This document shows positions 7,819-14,472 of a stretch of DNA of 21,676 bases, one piece after another; the stretch's first letter is position 1; every line of letters starts with the position of its first letter. The translations under genes and the position numbers were made by a program. Below the pieces are notes generated by a model. That model saw only the letters and a program-made list of their open reading frames with translations. It was not told the DNA's origin and did not search any database. The DNA is from Chloroflexota bacterium. GTDB lineage: Bacteria > Chloroflexota > Limnocylindria > Limnocylindrales > CSP1-4. The DNA is taken from positions 1 to 21,676 of the forward strand of contig JACQEH010000234.1 of the NCBI GenBank assembly GCA_016200675.1. Reading direction: 5' to 3'.

Positions 7819-8765
7819 GCGGGCGTCGGGTCACAACCACGGGCGCCCCTCCGCTTCTCGTGATCGCCGGGGCCACGGCCACCGGCAAGACCGGCCTCGC
7901 CATCGACATCGCCCTGGCGCTCCGCGGCGAGGGCGTTGCAGCTGAGGTCATCTCCGCCGATTCCCGGCAGGTCTTCCGGGGCCTCGACATCGGCACGGCG
8001 AAGGCGACCGTCGCTGACCGCCGAGGCGTCCCGCATCACGGGCTCGACCTGGTCGACCCGGACCAGCCCTTCTCCGTTGCCGCCTTTGTGGCCCACGTGG
8101 CCGGGGTCCTGCCCGAGATTGCGGCCCGTGGGGGCCTGGCGATCCTCGCCGGCGGCACCGGCTTCTACCTGCGGGCGGTGGCTCGCGGCCTTGACACGGC
8201 GGCCCTGCCGTTTGATCCGGCGGTGCGCCGACAGGTCGAAACCGGCATTGAGGCCGCTGGCGTCGCTCCGGCGGCCGCGCGCCTGGCGGAGCTGGCCCCG
8301 GGCCTCGCGGCCGGCGTCGACCTCCACAACCCGCGCCGCGTGGCCCGCGCCCTTGAGATCGCGCTGCTGGCCGGCGACCGGCCGCGACCGCCGGCGCTCG
8401 GCTATTCCGGTCGCCTCGCCTGGGTCGGCCTGGAGGTTCCCGACGCCGTCCATCGTCGGTGGATCGTGACGCGCGCTCGCGCCCAGTTCGATGCCGGCCT
8501 CGTGGACGAGGCGCGCGCCCTGCGTGAGCGCTACGCGCCAGATCTGCCGGCCTTTTCGGCCATCGGCTATGCCGAAGCCTGGGCCGTCCTCGACGGTGAT
8601 CTGGACCGCGAGGCGGCGATCGAACGTGACGCCGCCCGCAACGTCGCCTTCGCTCGACGCCAGCGGACATGGTTCCGCCGTGAGGGCGAGATCCGCTGGC
8701 TCGACCATACCTCGGCCGACGCGCCGCGCGAAGCCACCCAAGTCGCGCGGTCGCTCCTCGCGTAG
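7815..8765 (+). CDS. miaA: tRNA dimethylallyltransferase MiaA
   Basis: MiaA transfers the dimethylallyl group from DMAPP to N6 of adenosine 37 in tRNAs reading U-starting codons, making the substrate that MiaB then thiomethylates. The P-loop GATATGKT lies at residues 19-26. ISADSRQVFRGLDIGTAK holds the catalytic Asp and substrate-binding residues. ILAGGTGFYLRAV follows, and near the C-terminus come FSAIGYAEAW and RRQRTWFRR. The length of 316 aa is typical. The GTG at 7815 is chosen because nothing better precedes the P-loop and because it overlaps the preceding micro-ORF. Having miaA directly after miaB puts both steps of ms2i6A formation in one operon. Confidence 0.95.
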   Translation: MSGRRVTTTGAPPLLVIAGATATGKTGLAIDIALALRGEGVAAEVISADSRQVFRGLDIGTAKATVADRRGVPHHGLDLVDPDQPFSVAAFVAHVAGVLPEIAARGGLAILAGGTGFYLRAVARGLDTAALPFDPAVRRQVETGIEAAGVAPAAARLAELAPGLAAGVDLHNPRRVARALEIALLAGDRPRPPALGYSGRLAWVGLEVPDAVHRRWIVTRARAQFDAGLVDEARALRERYAPDLPAFSAIGYAEAWAVLDGDLDREAAIERDAARNVAFARRQRTWFRREGEIRWLDHTSADAPREATQVARSLLA

Positions 8766-8812
8766 GCGGTCCGGTCGACGTCGCGCGGAGCGGGCCTGCG
8801 GCGGTCGCACGC

Positions 8813-8818
8813 TATCCT
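8813..8818 (+). promoter_or_regulatory. TANNNT box, probable leaderless promoter of hflX
   Basis: TATCCT ends 6 nt before the GTG at 8825, in the 59-bp gap after miaA. No Shine-Dalgarno sequence precedes hflX. The distance suits a -10 box whose transcript begins at the start codon. Confidence 0.5.
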
Positions 8819-8824
8819 GCTCGG

Positions 8825-10147
8825 GTGCCAACGCCCCCCGGCTCACGGATGATCGAGCTGGCCCCGCCGGCCGAGAAAGCCTTCCTCATCGCCGTCGACA
8901 CCGGCGACGATTCGGGTTGGACCGCCAACGAGTCCCTGATCGAGCTCGCGAACCTCGCGACCACGGCCGGGGCGGAGGTGGTCGGCGCCGAGTGGCAGAA
9001 CCGCCGCCACGTGGATCCTAACTGGTACATCGGCAAGGGCAAGGCCGAGGAGCTCGTGGGCGCCAGGAACGAGACCCACTTCGACCTCCTGGTCGCCGAC
9101 GACGAGCTTTCGCCGAGCCAGCAGAAGGCGCTCGAGAGCCTCCTCAACGTCAAGGTCATCGATCGCAGCCGGCTGATCCTCGACATCTTCGCCCAGCACG
9201 CCCGGACCCACGAGGGACGCCTCCAGGTGGAGCTGGCCCAGCTCGAGTACCAGCTGCCGCGCCTGACTCGCCTCTGGACCCACCTCTCGCGGACCGGCGG
9301 CGGGATCGGCACCCGCGGGCCCGGCGAGAGCCAGCTCGAGACGGACCGCCGCCTCATCCGGGACCGGATCAAGAAGATGAAGGGCCGCGTCGACGATGTC
9401 CGGCGCGCCCGCGAGACCTCGGCCCGGGGCCGCGACCGGCGGCTCATGGCCACGGTCGGCATCGTGGGCTATACGAATGCCGGCAAGTCGACGCTCCTCA
9501 ACGCGCTCGTCGGCTCCGAGGTTGCCCTGGCGGAGGACAGGCTCTTCGCGACCCTCGATCCCACGAGCCGGCAGGTGAAGCTCGGTGATGGCCAGGCCGC
9601 CATCGTGACCGACACGGTCGGCTTCATCCACAAGTTGCCCCACCAGCTGGTCGACGCCTTCCGGGCGACCCTCGAGGAGGTCAACCGGGCCGATGTCCTG
9701 CTCGAGGTCGTCGATGCCGCCGACGCCCACTTCAGCGAGCATCGAGCCACGGTCCAGCTGGTCCTCGACGAGCTCGGGGCCGGCGACAAGCCGCGGCTCG
9801 TGGTCTTCAACAAGGCCGACCTCGTCGATCCCGCCGCGAAGGACGGGGCCACGCCGGCGCCGGCCATCGCGGGCTCGGTCTTCGTCTCGGCCCTGACCGG
9901 CTACGGGCTCGACACGCTCCGGGCCGAGCTGGCCGCGCTCCTCGCCTCGCTCTGGGTCGACGTCGACGTCCATGTGCCGTACGCGGCCGGGGAGCTCCTG
10001 GCCCGCATCCGCGAGCGCGGCACCGTCGAGCTCGACTACCAATCGCGGTCCGTTCGAGTGAGCGGGCGCGTCGCGCCGGTGCTCGCGGGCGAGCTCGAGC
10101 GCGTCGCGGCGGCCTGGACGGAGACCCTCGCCGGCAGCCCGGAATGA
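8825..10147 (+). CDS. hflX: Ribosome-associated GTPase HflX
   Basis: HflX is a GTPase that splits stalled or hibernating ribosomes, notably after heat stress. At 440 aa it has normal length. The N-terminal HflX domain shows NRRHVDPNWYIGKGKAEEL and DRSRLILDIFAQHARTHEG. The linker has the hallmark TGGGIGTRGPGESQLETDRR. The G domain carries G1 GYTNAGKST (about 215-223), a DPTSR switch I, G3 DTVGF and G4 FNKADL. A C-terminal domain closes the protein (YAAGELLARIRERGTVE). The start is the GTG at 8825, supported by the TATCCT box 6 nt upstream. The next gene overlaps its stop as ATGA. Proximity to miaA is common in bacteria. Confidence 0.96.
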   Translation: MPTPPGSRMIELAPPAEKAFLIAVDTGDDSGWTANESLIELANLATTAGAEVVGAEWQNRRHVDPNWYIGKGKAEELVGARNETHFDLLVADDELSPSQQKALESLLNVKVIDRSRLILDIFAQHARTHEGRLQVELAQLEYQLPRLTRLWTHLSRTGGGIGTRGPGESQLETDRRLIRDRIKKMKGRVDDVRRARETSARGRDRRLMATVGIVGYTNAGKSTLLNALVGSEVALAEDRLFATLDPTSRQVKLGDGQAAIVTDTVGFIHKLPHQLVDAFRATLEEVNRADVLLEVVDAADAHFSEHRATVQLVLDELGAGDKPRLVVFNKADLVDPAAKDGATPAPAIAGSVFVSALTGYGLDTLRAELAALLASLWVDVDVHVPYAAGELLARIRERGTVELDYQSRSVRVSGRVAPVLAGELERVAAAWTETLAGSPE

Positions 10148-10707
10148 GCGGCACGGTCCGCCGCGCCGGGCGCTTCCCGGACGACGCCGGCCGCGTCGTC
10201 ACCTGGTCAGTCGCCGATGGCGTCCGGGGCCGGCGATGGCGCTGGACGGTCGTCGATCGCCGGGGCGCCCTCGTCGTGGTCCACACCCTCGAGACCGATC
10301 CGGCCGGACGGTTCCTGCGCCTCGAGTCGGCATCCGCGGCCGACCTCCTGACGCTCCACCGCGAGCCGGACGGGAGCCTCCACGGCAACCGGGTTTCCGA
10401 GCGCGGCGTGGACCACCTGACCGTCGAGCCGCCGGTCCCCGAGGGCCTCCTCATCGGGGCGACCTGGCTGGGCGTGGCGATCCTCCTGGGTTCGACCGCG
10501 ATCCACGGCTTGCAGGCGACGCTCGACGTCCTCGAGCTGTCTGACGACCTCGGCCTCCGGATCGCGAGCGCCACCGTCCGGTCGGCGGAGCCCGGCACCT
10601 GGGACGTCCGGACGAACCGCCAGGCCTGCCGGGCGCAGCTCGATCCCGACGGCCTGCCCCGGGCTGGCGGCGCGGATTCGGCATCCTGGCCGCTCGAGCT
10701 GAGCTGA
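10144..10707 (+). CDS. Uncharacterised protein following hflX (187 aa)
   Basis: The ATG overlaps the hflX stop (ATGA), which argues for translation and co-expression. The protein is soluble, with no signal peptide or clear membrane helix. It has a strand-rich pattern: WSVADGVRGRRWRWTVVDRR, LVVVHTLETDPAGRFLRLE, a Gly/Arg turn and EPPVPEGLLIGATWLGVAILLG. The alternating hydrophobic strands with WxW recall beta-barrel or lipocalin-like folds, but I cannot assign a family. The last 30 residues look disordered. Fourteen bases after its stop the first of the two repeated promoter/leader elements begins. Function unknown; a link to HflX is suggested only by the overlap. Confidence 0.75.
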   Translation: MSGTVRRAGRFPDDAGRVVTWSVADGVRGRRWRWTVVDRRGALVVVHTLETDPAGRFLRLESASAADLLTLHREPDGSLHGNRVSERGVDHLTVEPPVPEGLLIGATWLGVAILLGSTAIHGLQATLDVLELSDDLGLRIASATVRSAEPGTWDVRTNRQACRAQLDPDGLPRAGGADSASWPLELS

Positions 10708-10720
10708 GCGGACGGCGTTA

Positions 10721-10817
10721 CGTGGACGGGCTGTGGACGGGGTGCTCGAAATGGTCTCCGGAAGTCCGAAAGTCGTGGATAAGTGGGTATCGGACCCGAG
10801 GCCCCGGCGGATACATT
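10721..10817 (+). promoter_or_regulatory. Promoter region of repeat element copy 1, with three YGTGGAYRR boxes
   Basis: CGTGGACGG (10721-10729), TGTGGACGG (10732-10740) and CGTGGATAA (10774-10782) are followed by the -10-like TACATT (10812-10817). Copy 2 has the same three boxes at exactly the same offsets (0, 11 and 53 bp). The intervening 33 bp are unlike in sequence but equal in length, which points to a protein-binding array. Shared identity begins slightly further left, at 10713. The third box is one base from a DnaA-box core on the other strand (TTATCCACG), but no origin context is present. The binding protein is unknown. Confidence 0.5.
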
Positions 10818-10822
10818 GTCTT

Positions 10823-10952
10823 TGCCCAGAGGGGCCACGAACAACTAAGCGATCCGGGTCGGTGCTTGCAGCGACCAATCGCACAGGGTGCTTGCATCAG
10901 GTGCGGTGGAGCGACTAGGTGATCGGCGGTTCCTCTGGGCGTTTCGTTGTCC
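10823..10952 (+). ncRNA. Candidate structured 5' leader RNA, copy 1 (upstream of the EamA gene)
   Basis: The sequence TGCCCAGAGGGGCC (10823-10836) can pair with GGTTCCTCTGGGCG (10928-10941). This gives 14 consecutive pairs, including two inner G-U pairs and an end U-G pair, and encloses about 91 nt. Inside is a hairpin (GGTCG/CGACC around loop GTGCTTGCAG). A second loop carries the same GGTGCTTGCA word at 10887-10896 between GCAC and GTGC. The paralogous leader at 12008-12158 forms the same closing helix with two compensatory changes. The conserved tail GCGTTTCGTTGTCC ends the element. The predicted transcript start lies next to the 5' arm. It lies just upstream of a transporter gene, so cis-regulation is likely. 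No known riboswitch class is recognised. Confidence 0.5.
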
Positions 10953-10986
10953 GGCGCATTCCGGAGCGCCACCGCCGGCCCACGGG

Positions 10987-11928
10987 ATGACGGCCCGTCG
11001 GACGCCGGCGACGGCGACGGCGAGCCCGGTACGTCCGGCCCTCCACCTGATCCTTGCCGCAGCGTGCTGGGGCGTCGGGACGGTGATGAGCAAGCAGGCG
11101 GTGGCCGTCGTGCCGCCCCTCCTGCTCCTGCCGGGCCAGCTCGCGGCGAGCCTCGTCTTCCTCATCGGCCTGGTCATCGTCCGGGGCGAGCGCTCGGCGT
11201 TCACGACGCGGCCCCGGCCCATCGATGTCCTCGGGATGCTCAACCCGGGCCTCGCCTATGCCCTCGCCCTCGTCGCCCTCAGGAGCGTGAGCGCCAGCGT
11301 CGCGGTCGTCGTCTGGGCAACCGAGCCGGCGATCGTGGCCATCCTGGCCCGGATCGTCCTCGGCGAGCGGCTGTCCGCGGCGCAGGGCCTCCTGTCGGCG
11401 GTTGCCGTCGCCGGGATCATCGTCCTCGCAGGTGCATCGGGGCCGGGCACGGAGTGGCAGGGGGTCGCCCTGCTCGTCGCCGCCGTGCTCTGCTGTGCCG
11501 CCTACACGGTCGCGACCCGGCGCTGGCTGCCCGGGGTCGTCGAGACCGCGGGGCTGGTCCTCCGGCAGCAGGCGGCGGGACTCGTCTTCGCCCTCGCGCT
11601 GGCCCTGCTCGCGGGTTCGTTCCTGGATACCGGACCCCGCAGCGGAGTGGGCTTCGATGGTCTCGCGATCGCGAGCGTCGTCGGCTCGGGCGTCGTCTAC
11701 TACGGGCTCGCCTACGCCTTCTACCTCGCCGCCCTCCGGCACGTGACAGCGCCCGTCGCGGCGACCTCGTTCTACCTCGTGCCGGTCTTCGGGCTGTGGG
11801 CCGCGTTCGCCGTCGGCGAGCGCCTCGAGGTCCGGGCCTGGGTGGGGGCGGGCCTGGTGATCGCGGCGCTCGCCGGGATGGTGATCGCGTCCCGGCCGGC
11901 GCTTCGTGGACGGACTGTGGACGGGTAG
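10987..11928 (+). CDS. EamA/DMT-family transporter
   Basis: This 313-aa integral membrane protein has about ten hydrophobic segments in two halves, each resembling an EamA (DUF6) repeat: AACWGVGTVMSKQAV at the start and GSGVVYYGLAYAFYLAALRHVTAPVAATSFYLVPVFGLWAA in the second half. The family exports amino acids, metabolites or drugs; the substrate cannot be read from sequence. The ATG at 10987 is chosen because membrane-family homology begins shortly after it. The frame is open further upstream but runs through the structured leader. The last residues (RGRTVDG) are encoded by the start of repeat copy 2. The neighbouring dehydratase-like gene has a matching leader, so the two may be co-regulated and share an amino-acid theme (inference). 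Confidence 0.88.
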   Translation: MTARRTPATATASPVRPALHLILAAACWGVGTVMSKQAVAVVPPLLLLPGQLAASLVFLIGLVIVRGERSAFTTRPRPIDVLGMLNPGLAYALALVALRSVSASVAVVVWATEPAIVAILARIVLGERLSAAQGLLSAVAVAGIIVLAGASGPGTEWQGVALLVAAVLCCAAYTVATRRWLPGVVETAGLVLRQQAAGLVFALALALLAGSFLDTGPRSGVGFDGLAIASVVGSGVVYYGLAYAFYLAALRHVTAPVAATSFYLVPVFGLWAAFAVGERLEVRAWVGAGLVIAALAGMVIASRPALRGRTVDG

Positions 11929-12001
11929 GCGAGGAAGTACCACCGGCCCACGAAACTCGTGGATAAACCCCTGTTCGGCCGGCCGGCCGCCGCCGTACTG
12001 T
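11905..12001 (+). promoter_or_regulatory. Promoter region of repeat element copy 2, overlapping the end of the EamA gene
   Basis: CGTGGACGG (11905-11913), TGTGGACGG (11916-11924) and CGTGGATAA (11958-11966) precede TACTGT (11996-12001), which ends 6 nt before the helix arm. Spacing between the boxes is identical to copy 1. The first two boxes lie inside the final codons of the EamA gene, so a downstream promoter is embedded in a coding end. Confidence 0.5.
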
Positions 12002-12007
12002 AGATCT

Positions 12008-12158
12008 TGCCCGAAGGGGCCCCAAACGATCAGCGGACCGACCGGTGCTTGCATCGGTCCCGCCCCGGAGCAATCTGGTGGCGGACCCGTTGCCGGAGCA
12101 ATCCGGTGGCGGAAGGAACGCGGAGCGGGAGGCGGTTCCTTCGGGCGTTTCGTTGTCC
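12008..12158 (+). ncRNA. Candidate structured 5' leader RNA, copy 2 (upstream of the PLP enzyme)
   Basis: TGCCCGAAGGGGCC (12008-12021) pairs with GGTTCCTTCGGGCG (12134-12147) over 14 consecutive pairs. Relative to copy 1, A-U becomes G-C (12013/12142) and G-C becomes A-U (12014/12141), so both changes keep pairing. The first inner hairpin is a perfect 7-bp stem (GGACCGA/TCGGTCC) that presents the shared word GGTGCTTGCA. Two tandem hairpins follow with the identical loop AGCAAT. The conserved tail GCGTTTCGTTGTCC ends at 12158. The GTG of the next gene follows 20 nt later, behind GGGAG. Confidence 0.5.
12065..12113 (+). repeat. Tandem hairpin repeat within leader copy 2
   Basis: Two 21-nt units, starting at 12065 and 12093 (period 28), are identical except for one base. 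Each can form a CCGG/CYGG stem around loop AGCAAT and ends in GGTGGCGGA. The differing base keeps the stem as a G-U or G-C pair. The loop word GCAA is complementary to TTGC in the other conserved loop, so a loop-loop contact is possible. Copy 1 lacks this duplication. Confidence 0.55.
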
Positions 12159-12178
12159 CCGCCAGCCGGGAGCCGCAC

Positions 12179-13156
12179 GTGCCGTTCCTCGCTCGCCACG
12201 ATCCGGAGCTCGAACCCGCGGCGATCCGCGCCGCCCGGCGGACCATCCATCCGGCCTTCACGGCCAGCCCCCAGTACCTCCACGAGGGCCTCGGCGCCCT
12301 GGCCGGCGTGGACGTGATCGTGAAGGTCGAGTGCGTCAACCCCATCCGCGCCTTCAAGGGTCGGGGGACGTGGCTGGCGGTGGCCGGCCTGGCAGGGGAG
12401 GGGAGGGTGTCGGCAGGGACGCCCGTCGTGGCGGCCTCGACCGGCAACTTCGGCCAGGGCGTGGCGTTCGCGGCCCGGGCCCATGGCGTGCCCGCCGTGA
12501 TCTTCGCCGACGAGCACGCCAATCCCGGCAAAGTGGCCCGCATCCGGAGCTTCGGCGCGACGGTCGTCCAGCAGGGGAGGGACTTCGACGCGGCCCGGGA
12601 GGCGTCTGCGGCGTTCGCGGCCCGTGAGGGCGCCTTCCTGCTCGTCGACGGGGCCGAGCCGCTCGTCGCGGCCGGCGCGGCCACGCTGGCCCTCGAGGTC
12701 ACCGAGGCGGCCGAGGCGGGGGCCGTGCCGATGCCGTCCGTGGCCTACGTGCCCCTCGGGAACGGCGCCCTCATCGTGGGGGTCGGAGCGTGGCTCCGCC
12801 ACGCCGTGCCGGCCTGCCGGATCGTCGGGATCGCGGCGGAGGGAGCCCCGTCCATGGTCCGCTCGTGGGAAGCGGGGCGGGCAATCGAGACGGCAGATGC
12901 CGCGACCTACGCCGAGGGAATCGCCTGCCGGGTGCCGATTGCGGAGGCCCTGGACATGATGGTCGGCCGCGTCGACGACCTGCTGCTCGTCTCCGAGGAG
13001 GAGCTCCGCGCGGCCCAGGCAACGTTCACCGCAGCCACGGGCGTCACCGTGGAGGGCGCAGCCGCGGCCTCCTGGGCCGGGCTCCTTGCCGATCCGCGGC
13101 GAAGCGGTCCCGCCCTGGTGATCCTGACCGGCAGCAACGTCCCGGGCGGCGGTTGA
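12179..13156 (+). CDS. PLP-dependent threonine/serine dehydratase-like enzyme (fold type II)
   Basis: This 325-aa protein has the motifs of the threonine dehydratase/threonine synthase family. The PLP lysine is K60 in NPIRAFKGRGTW. The substrate/carboxylate loop is STGNFGQGVA (S87-A96). The glycine-rich phosphate loop is VPLGNGALIVGVG, and a TGSNV ending corresponds to the usual TGGN. Such enzymes deaminate threonine or serine, or act on related hydroxy-amino acids; the exact reaction is uncertain. The length fits single-domain catabolic dehydratases without an ACT domain, so allosteric control by isoleucine is unlikely. The GTG at 12179 has GGGAG about 7 nt upstream. The frame is open further upstream through the leader RNA, but that part is not conserved as protein. 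Confidence 0.85.
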   Translation: MPFLARHDPELEPAAIRAARRTIHPAFTASPQYLHEGLGALAGVDVIVKVECVNPIRAFKGRGTWLAVAGLAGEGRVSAGTPVVAASTGNFGQGVAFAARAHGVPAVIFADEHANPGKVARIRSFGATVVQQGRDFDAAREASAAFAAREGAFLLVDGAEPLVAAGAATLALEVTEAAEAGAVPMPSVAYVPLGNGALIVGVGAWLRHAVPACRIVGIAAEGAPSMVRSWEAGRAIETADAATYAEGIACRVPIAEALDMMVGRVDDLLLVSEEELRAAQATFTAATGVTVEGAAAASWAGLLADPRRSGPALVILTGSNVPGGG

Positions 13157-13237
13157 CGTCGGTCAAGGGGGACCGCCGACGCCGATCGAGCGCCGGCGGC
13201 CACCATCAGCGGATCGTGTCGTGGGATCGCCCGATCG

Positions 13238-13762
13238 TCAGGGCTTGACCGCCTGCCAGTTGGGGTAGACGCCGTTGGCGTCGCCGGGCGCCGAGTCACC
13301 GGAGAAGAAGTACAGGGGCAGGCCGTTGTAGGTGACCTGCAGCGAGCCGTCGTCCCGGGTGATCGTCGCGAGCTTGCCGGCGATCCCGGACCCGGCCTTC
13401 GGCGTGGAACCGGCGGCGACCGTCAGGGCCGGCCACTTCGTGAGGCAGCCGCCGGTGCAGGCGCTCGTCCCGCTGTCCTTGACGTCCTTGGTGAACGTGT
13501 AGACGGTCATCCCGTTCGACCCGGCGACGAGGGCGGTGCCGATGGACCCGACGCTGACGGCGTCCACCGTGTCGCCGGTCGCAGCGAAGGTCGCGGCCGC
13601 GGTGGCCGCGGTGGTGGGTGCGACGGACGCCGGCGATGTGGCCGTCGAGGTCGGCGCACTCGTGATGATGGGAGCCGTGGTGGCCCCGCCGCTGCCGCAG
13701 GCGGCGAGGACGAGGGCAAGCGGCAACAGGCTGACGGCGAGGCGCGGGAGTCGACGGCCCAT
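13238..13762 (-). CDS. Secreted-repeat lipoprotein (COG4315 type)
   Basis: This 174-aa protein starts with a lipoprotein signal peptide: basic GRRLPR, a leucine-rich core and lipobox LAAC with the acylated cysteine at residue 22. A Thr/Ala/Ser-rich linker (about 25-65) follows. Two repeats typical of the secreted-repeat family then appear, one with GMTVYTFTKDVKDSGTSACT, GGCLTKWPAL and one with GSLQVTYNGLPLYFFSGDSAPGDANG and a W near the end. Such proteins are anchored outside the cell; some have been linked to heme or electron carriers, but function is unclear. The ATG at 13762 has AGGAGGA about 10 nt upstream. It is divergent from the phd gene, with 146 bp between, and tail to tail with the dehydratase-like gene. 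Confidence 0.9.
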   Translation of the reverse strand: MGRRLPRLAVSLLPLALVLAACGSGGATTAPIITSAPTSTATSPASVAPTTAATAAATFAATGDTVDAVSVGSIGTALVAGSNGMTVYTFTKDVKDSGTSACTGGCLTKWPALTVAAGSTPKAGSGIAGKLATITRDDGSLQVTYNGLPLYFFSGDSAPGDANGVYPNWQAVKP

Positions 13763-13864
13763 GAAACTGGTTCCTCCTGAGAGACTGGCGTCCCTGGTGG
13801 AGGCACTACGCCGGGAGGATCCATCCGGTTCTCAGAGCGAGTCTCGGGCGCGGCTCGACTGGCC

Positions 13865-13902
13865 TAGTCCATATGGACTAATGTTGGTCCGTTGGCTACG
13901 CT
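13865..13902 (+). promoter_or_regulatory. Perfect palindrome and -10 box controlling the phd antitoxin
   Basis: TAGTCCATATGGACTA (13865-13880) is a perfect 16-bp palindrome. TACGCT (13897-13902) lies 6 nt before the phd ATG and would serve as the -10 box of a leaderless transcript. The palindrome covers the -35 position. Phd-type antitoxins repress their own operon by binding palindromes at the promoter, so this is the expected autoregulatory operator. Confidence 0.7.
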
Positions 13903-13908
13903 CGGCGC

Positions 13909-14151
13909 ATGTCGAACAGCGTGAACATCCACGAGGCCAAGACCCACCTATCCCGACTTATCGAACGCGTCGCGGCGGGAGAGGACACCGTCATTGCTCG
14001 GGCCGGGCGGCCTGTAGCCCGACTGATCCAGTTCCGAACGCGAACAACGCCCCGCGTACCAGGCCAGTGGCGGGACCAGATCGTGATCGCCCCGGACTTC
14101 GACGCAGTCAACGACGAGATCACCACGGATTCCGAGGCGTCGGGCGAGTGA
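13909..14151 (+). CDS. Phd/YefM-family antitoxin, partner toxin broken
   Basis: This 80-aa protein begins MSNSVNIHEAKTHLSRLIER, followed by VAAGEDTVIARAGRPVARLI, the standard Phd/YefM N-terminal DNA-binding fold. The C-terminal part (about 45-80), which would wrap the toxin, is acidic. Such antitoxins neutralise a PIN-domain RNase and repress the operon. The ATG is supported by TACGCT 6 nt upstream and by the palindromic operator. The stop overlaps the GTG of the following vapC (GTGA). Because that toxin is disrupted, this appears to be an orphan antitoxin. It may have kept repressor activity or the power to neutralise related toxins (inference). Confidence 0.9.
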   Translation: MSNSVNIHEAKTHLSRLIERVAAGEDTVIARAGRPVARLIQFRTRTTPRVPGQWRDQIVIAPDFDAVNDEITTDSEASGE

Positions 14152-14453
14152 TCCTGATACTCGACGCGCACGACTTTCTCTAGTGGGCACGCAACGAGAC
14201 GACGCTGGCTGCGGCCGCACGCGGAGCGATCGCGGATCCTGCCAACGACGTCATCGTCTCCGCCGCGACGATTTGGGAGCTCGAGATCAAGCGCAGCCTC
14301 GGCAAGCTGCAGGCGCCAGCTGACCTCCTGGAGGTCATCGATGCCGAGGGATTCAGCTGCCTGCCCGTCTCCGGCGCTGATGGTCTTCAGCGCATACGGG
14401 GTCGGTATCCTCCGCGCCTGACCCCAACCGGACACCCGAGGTCGCAAAAGTAA
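14148..14453 (+). pseudogene. VapC-like PIN toxin pseudogene
   Basis: Reading from the GTG that overlaps the phd stop gives VILILDAHDFL, then an in-frame TAG at 14181-14183 (codon 12, where homologues usually have W or another residue). The same frame continues as WARNETTLAAAARGAIADPA, then NDVIVSAATIWELEIKRSLG and KLQAPADLLEVIDAEGFSCL. This is clearly a PIN-domain toxin of the group paired with Phd. The first Asp and the central Glu are present. The C-terminal part with the usual HHRDPFDR motif and the remaining acidic residues is absent; the frame runs into unrelated sequence and stops at 14451. A stop plus a lost active-site segment makes it non-functional unless the amber codon is read through. 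Confidence 0.85.
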
Positions 14454-14472
14454 CTTCCGATAAGGTAAGTTA
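14451..14472. repeat. AT-rich inverted repeat
   Basis: TAACTT (14451-14456) and AAGTTA (14467-14472) form a 6-bp inverted repeat around CCGATAAGGT. The 22-bp stretch is unusually AT-rich for this window. It coincides with the point where VapC homology ends, so it may be an operator or junction sequence of a lost neighbouring module. Confidence 0.4.

Noticed and set aside
10774..10782. DnaA box / replication origin
   Set aside because: TTATCCACG is one base off the consensus and occurs once per repeat; there is no dnaA, dnaN, AT-rich unwinding region or cluster of boxes.
10888..10986. N-terminal extension of the EamA protein through the leader
   Set aside because: The frame is open, but the conserved leader nucleotides are read in another frame in front of the next gene, so conservation is not at protein level, and transporter homology starts after the ATG at 10987.
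12065..12113. CRISPR array
   Set aside because: Only two units with a 7-bp spacer, each an RNA-like hairpin, and no cas genes nearby.
10823..12158. Canonical T-box riboswitch
   Set aside because: Words such as AGCGACTAGG and GCAATCCGGTGG recall the T-box, but the UGGN-ACCGCG core, a Stem I with a specifier loop and a terminator are not found. Kept only as an alternative to test.
11906..12178. A 91-residue N-terminal extension of the dehydratase-like enzyme
   Set aside because: It would translate promoter boxes and structured leader; the GTG at 12179 has a GGGAG site and matches the family start.
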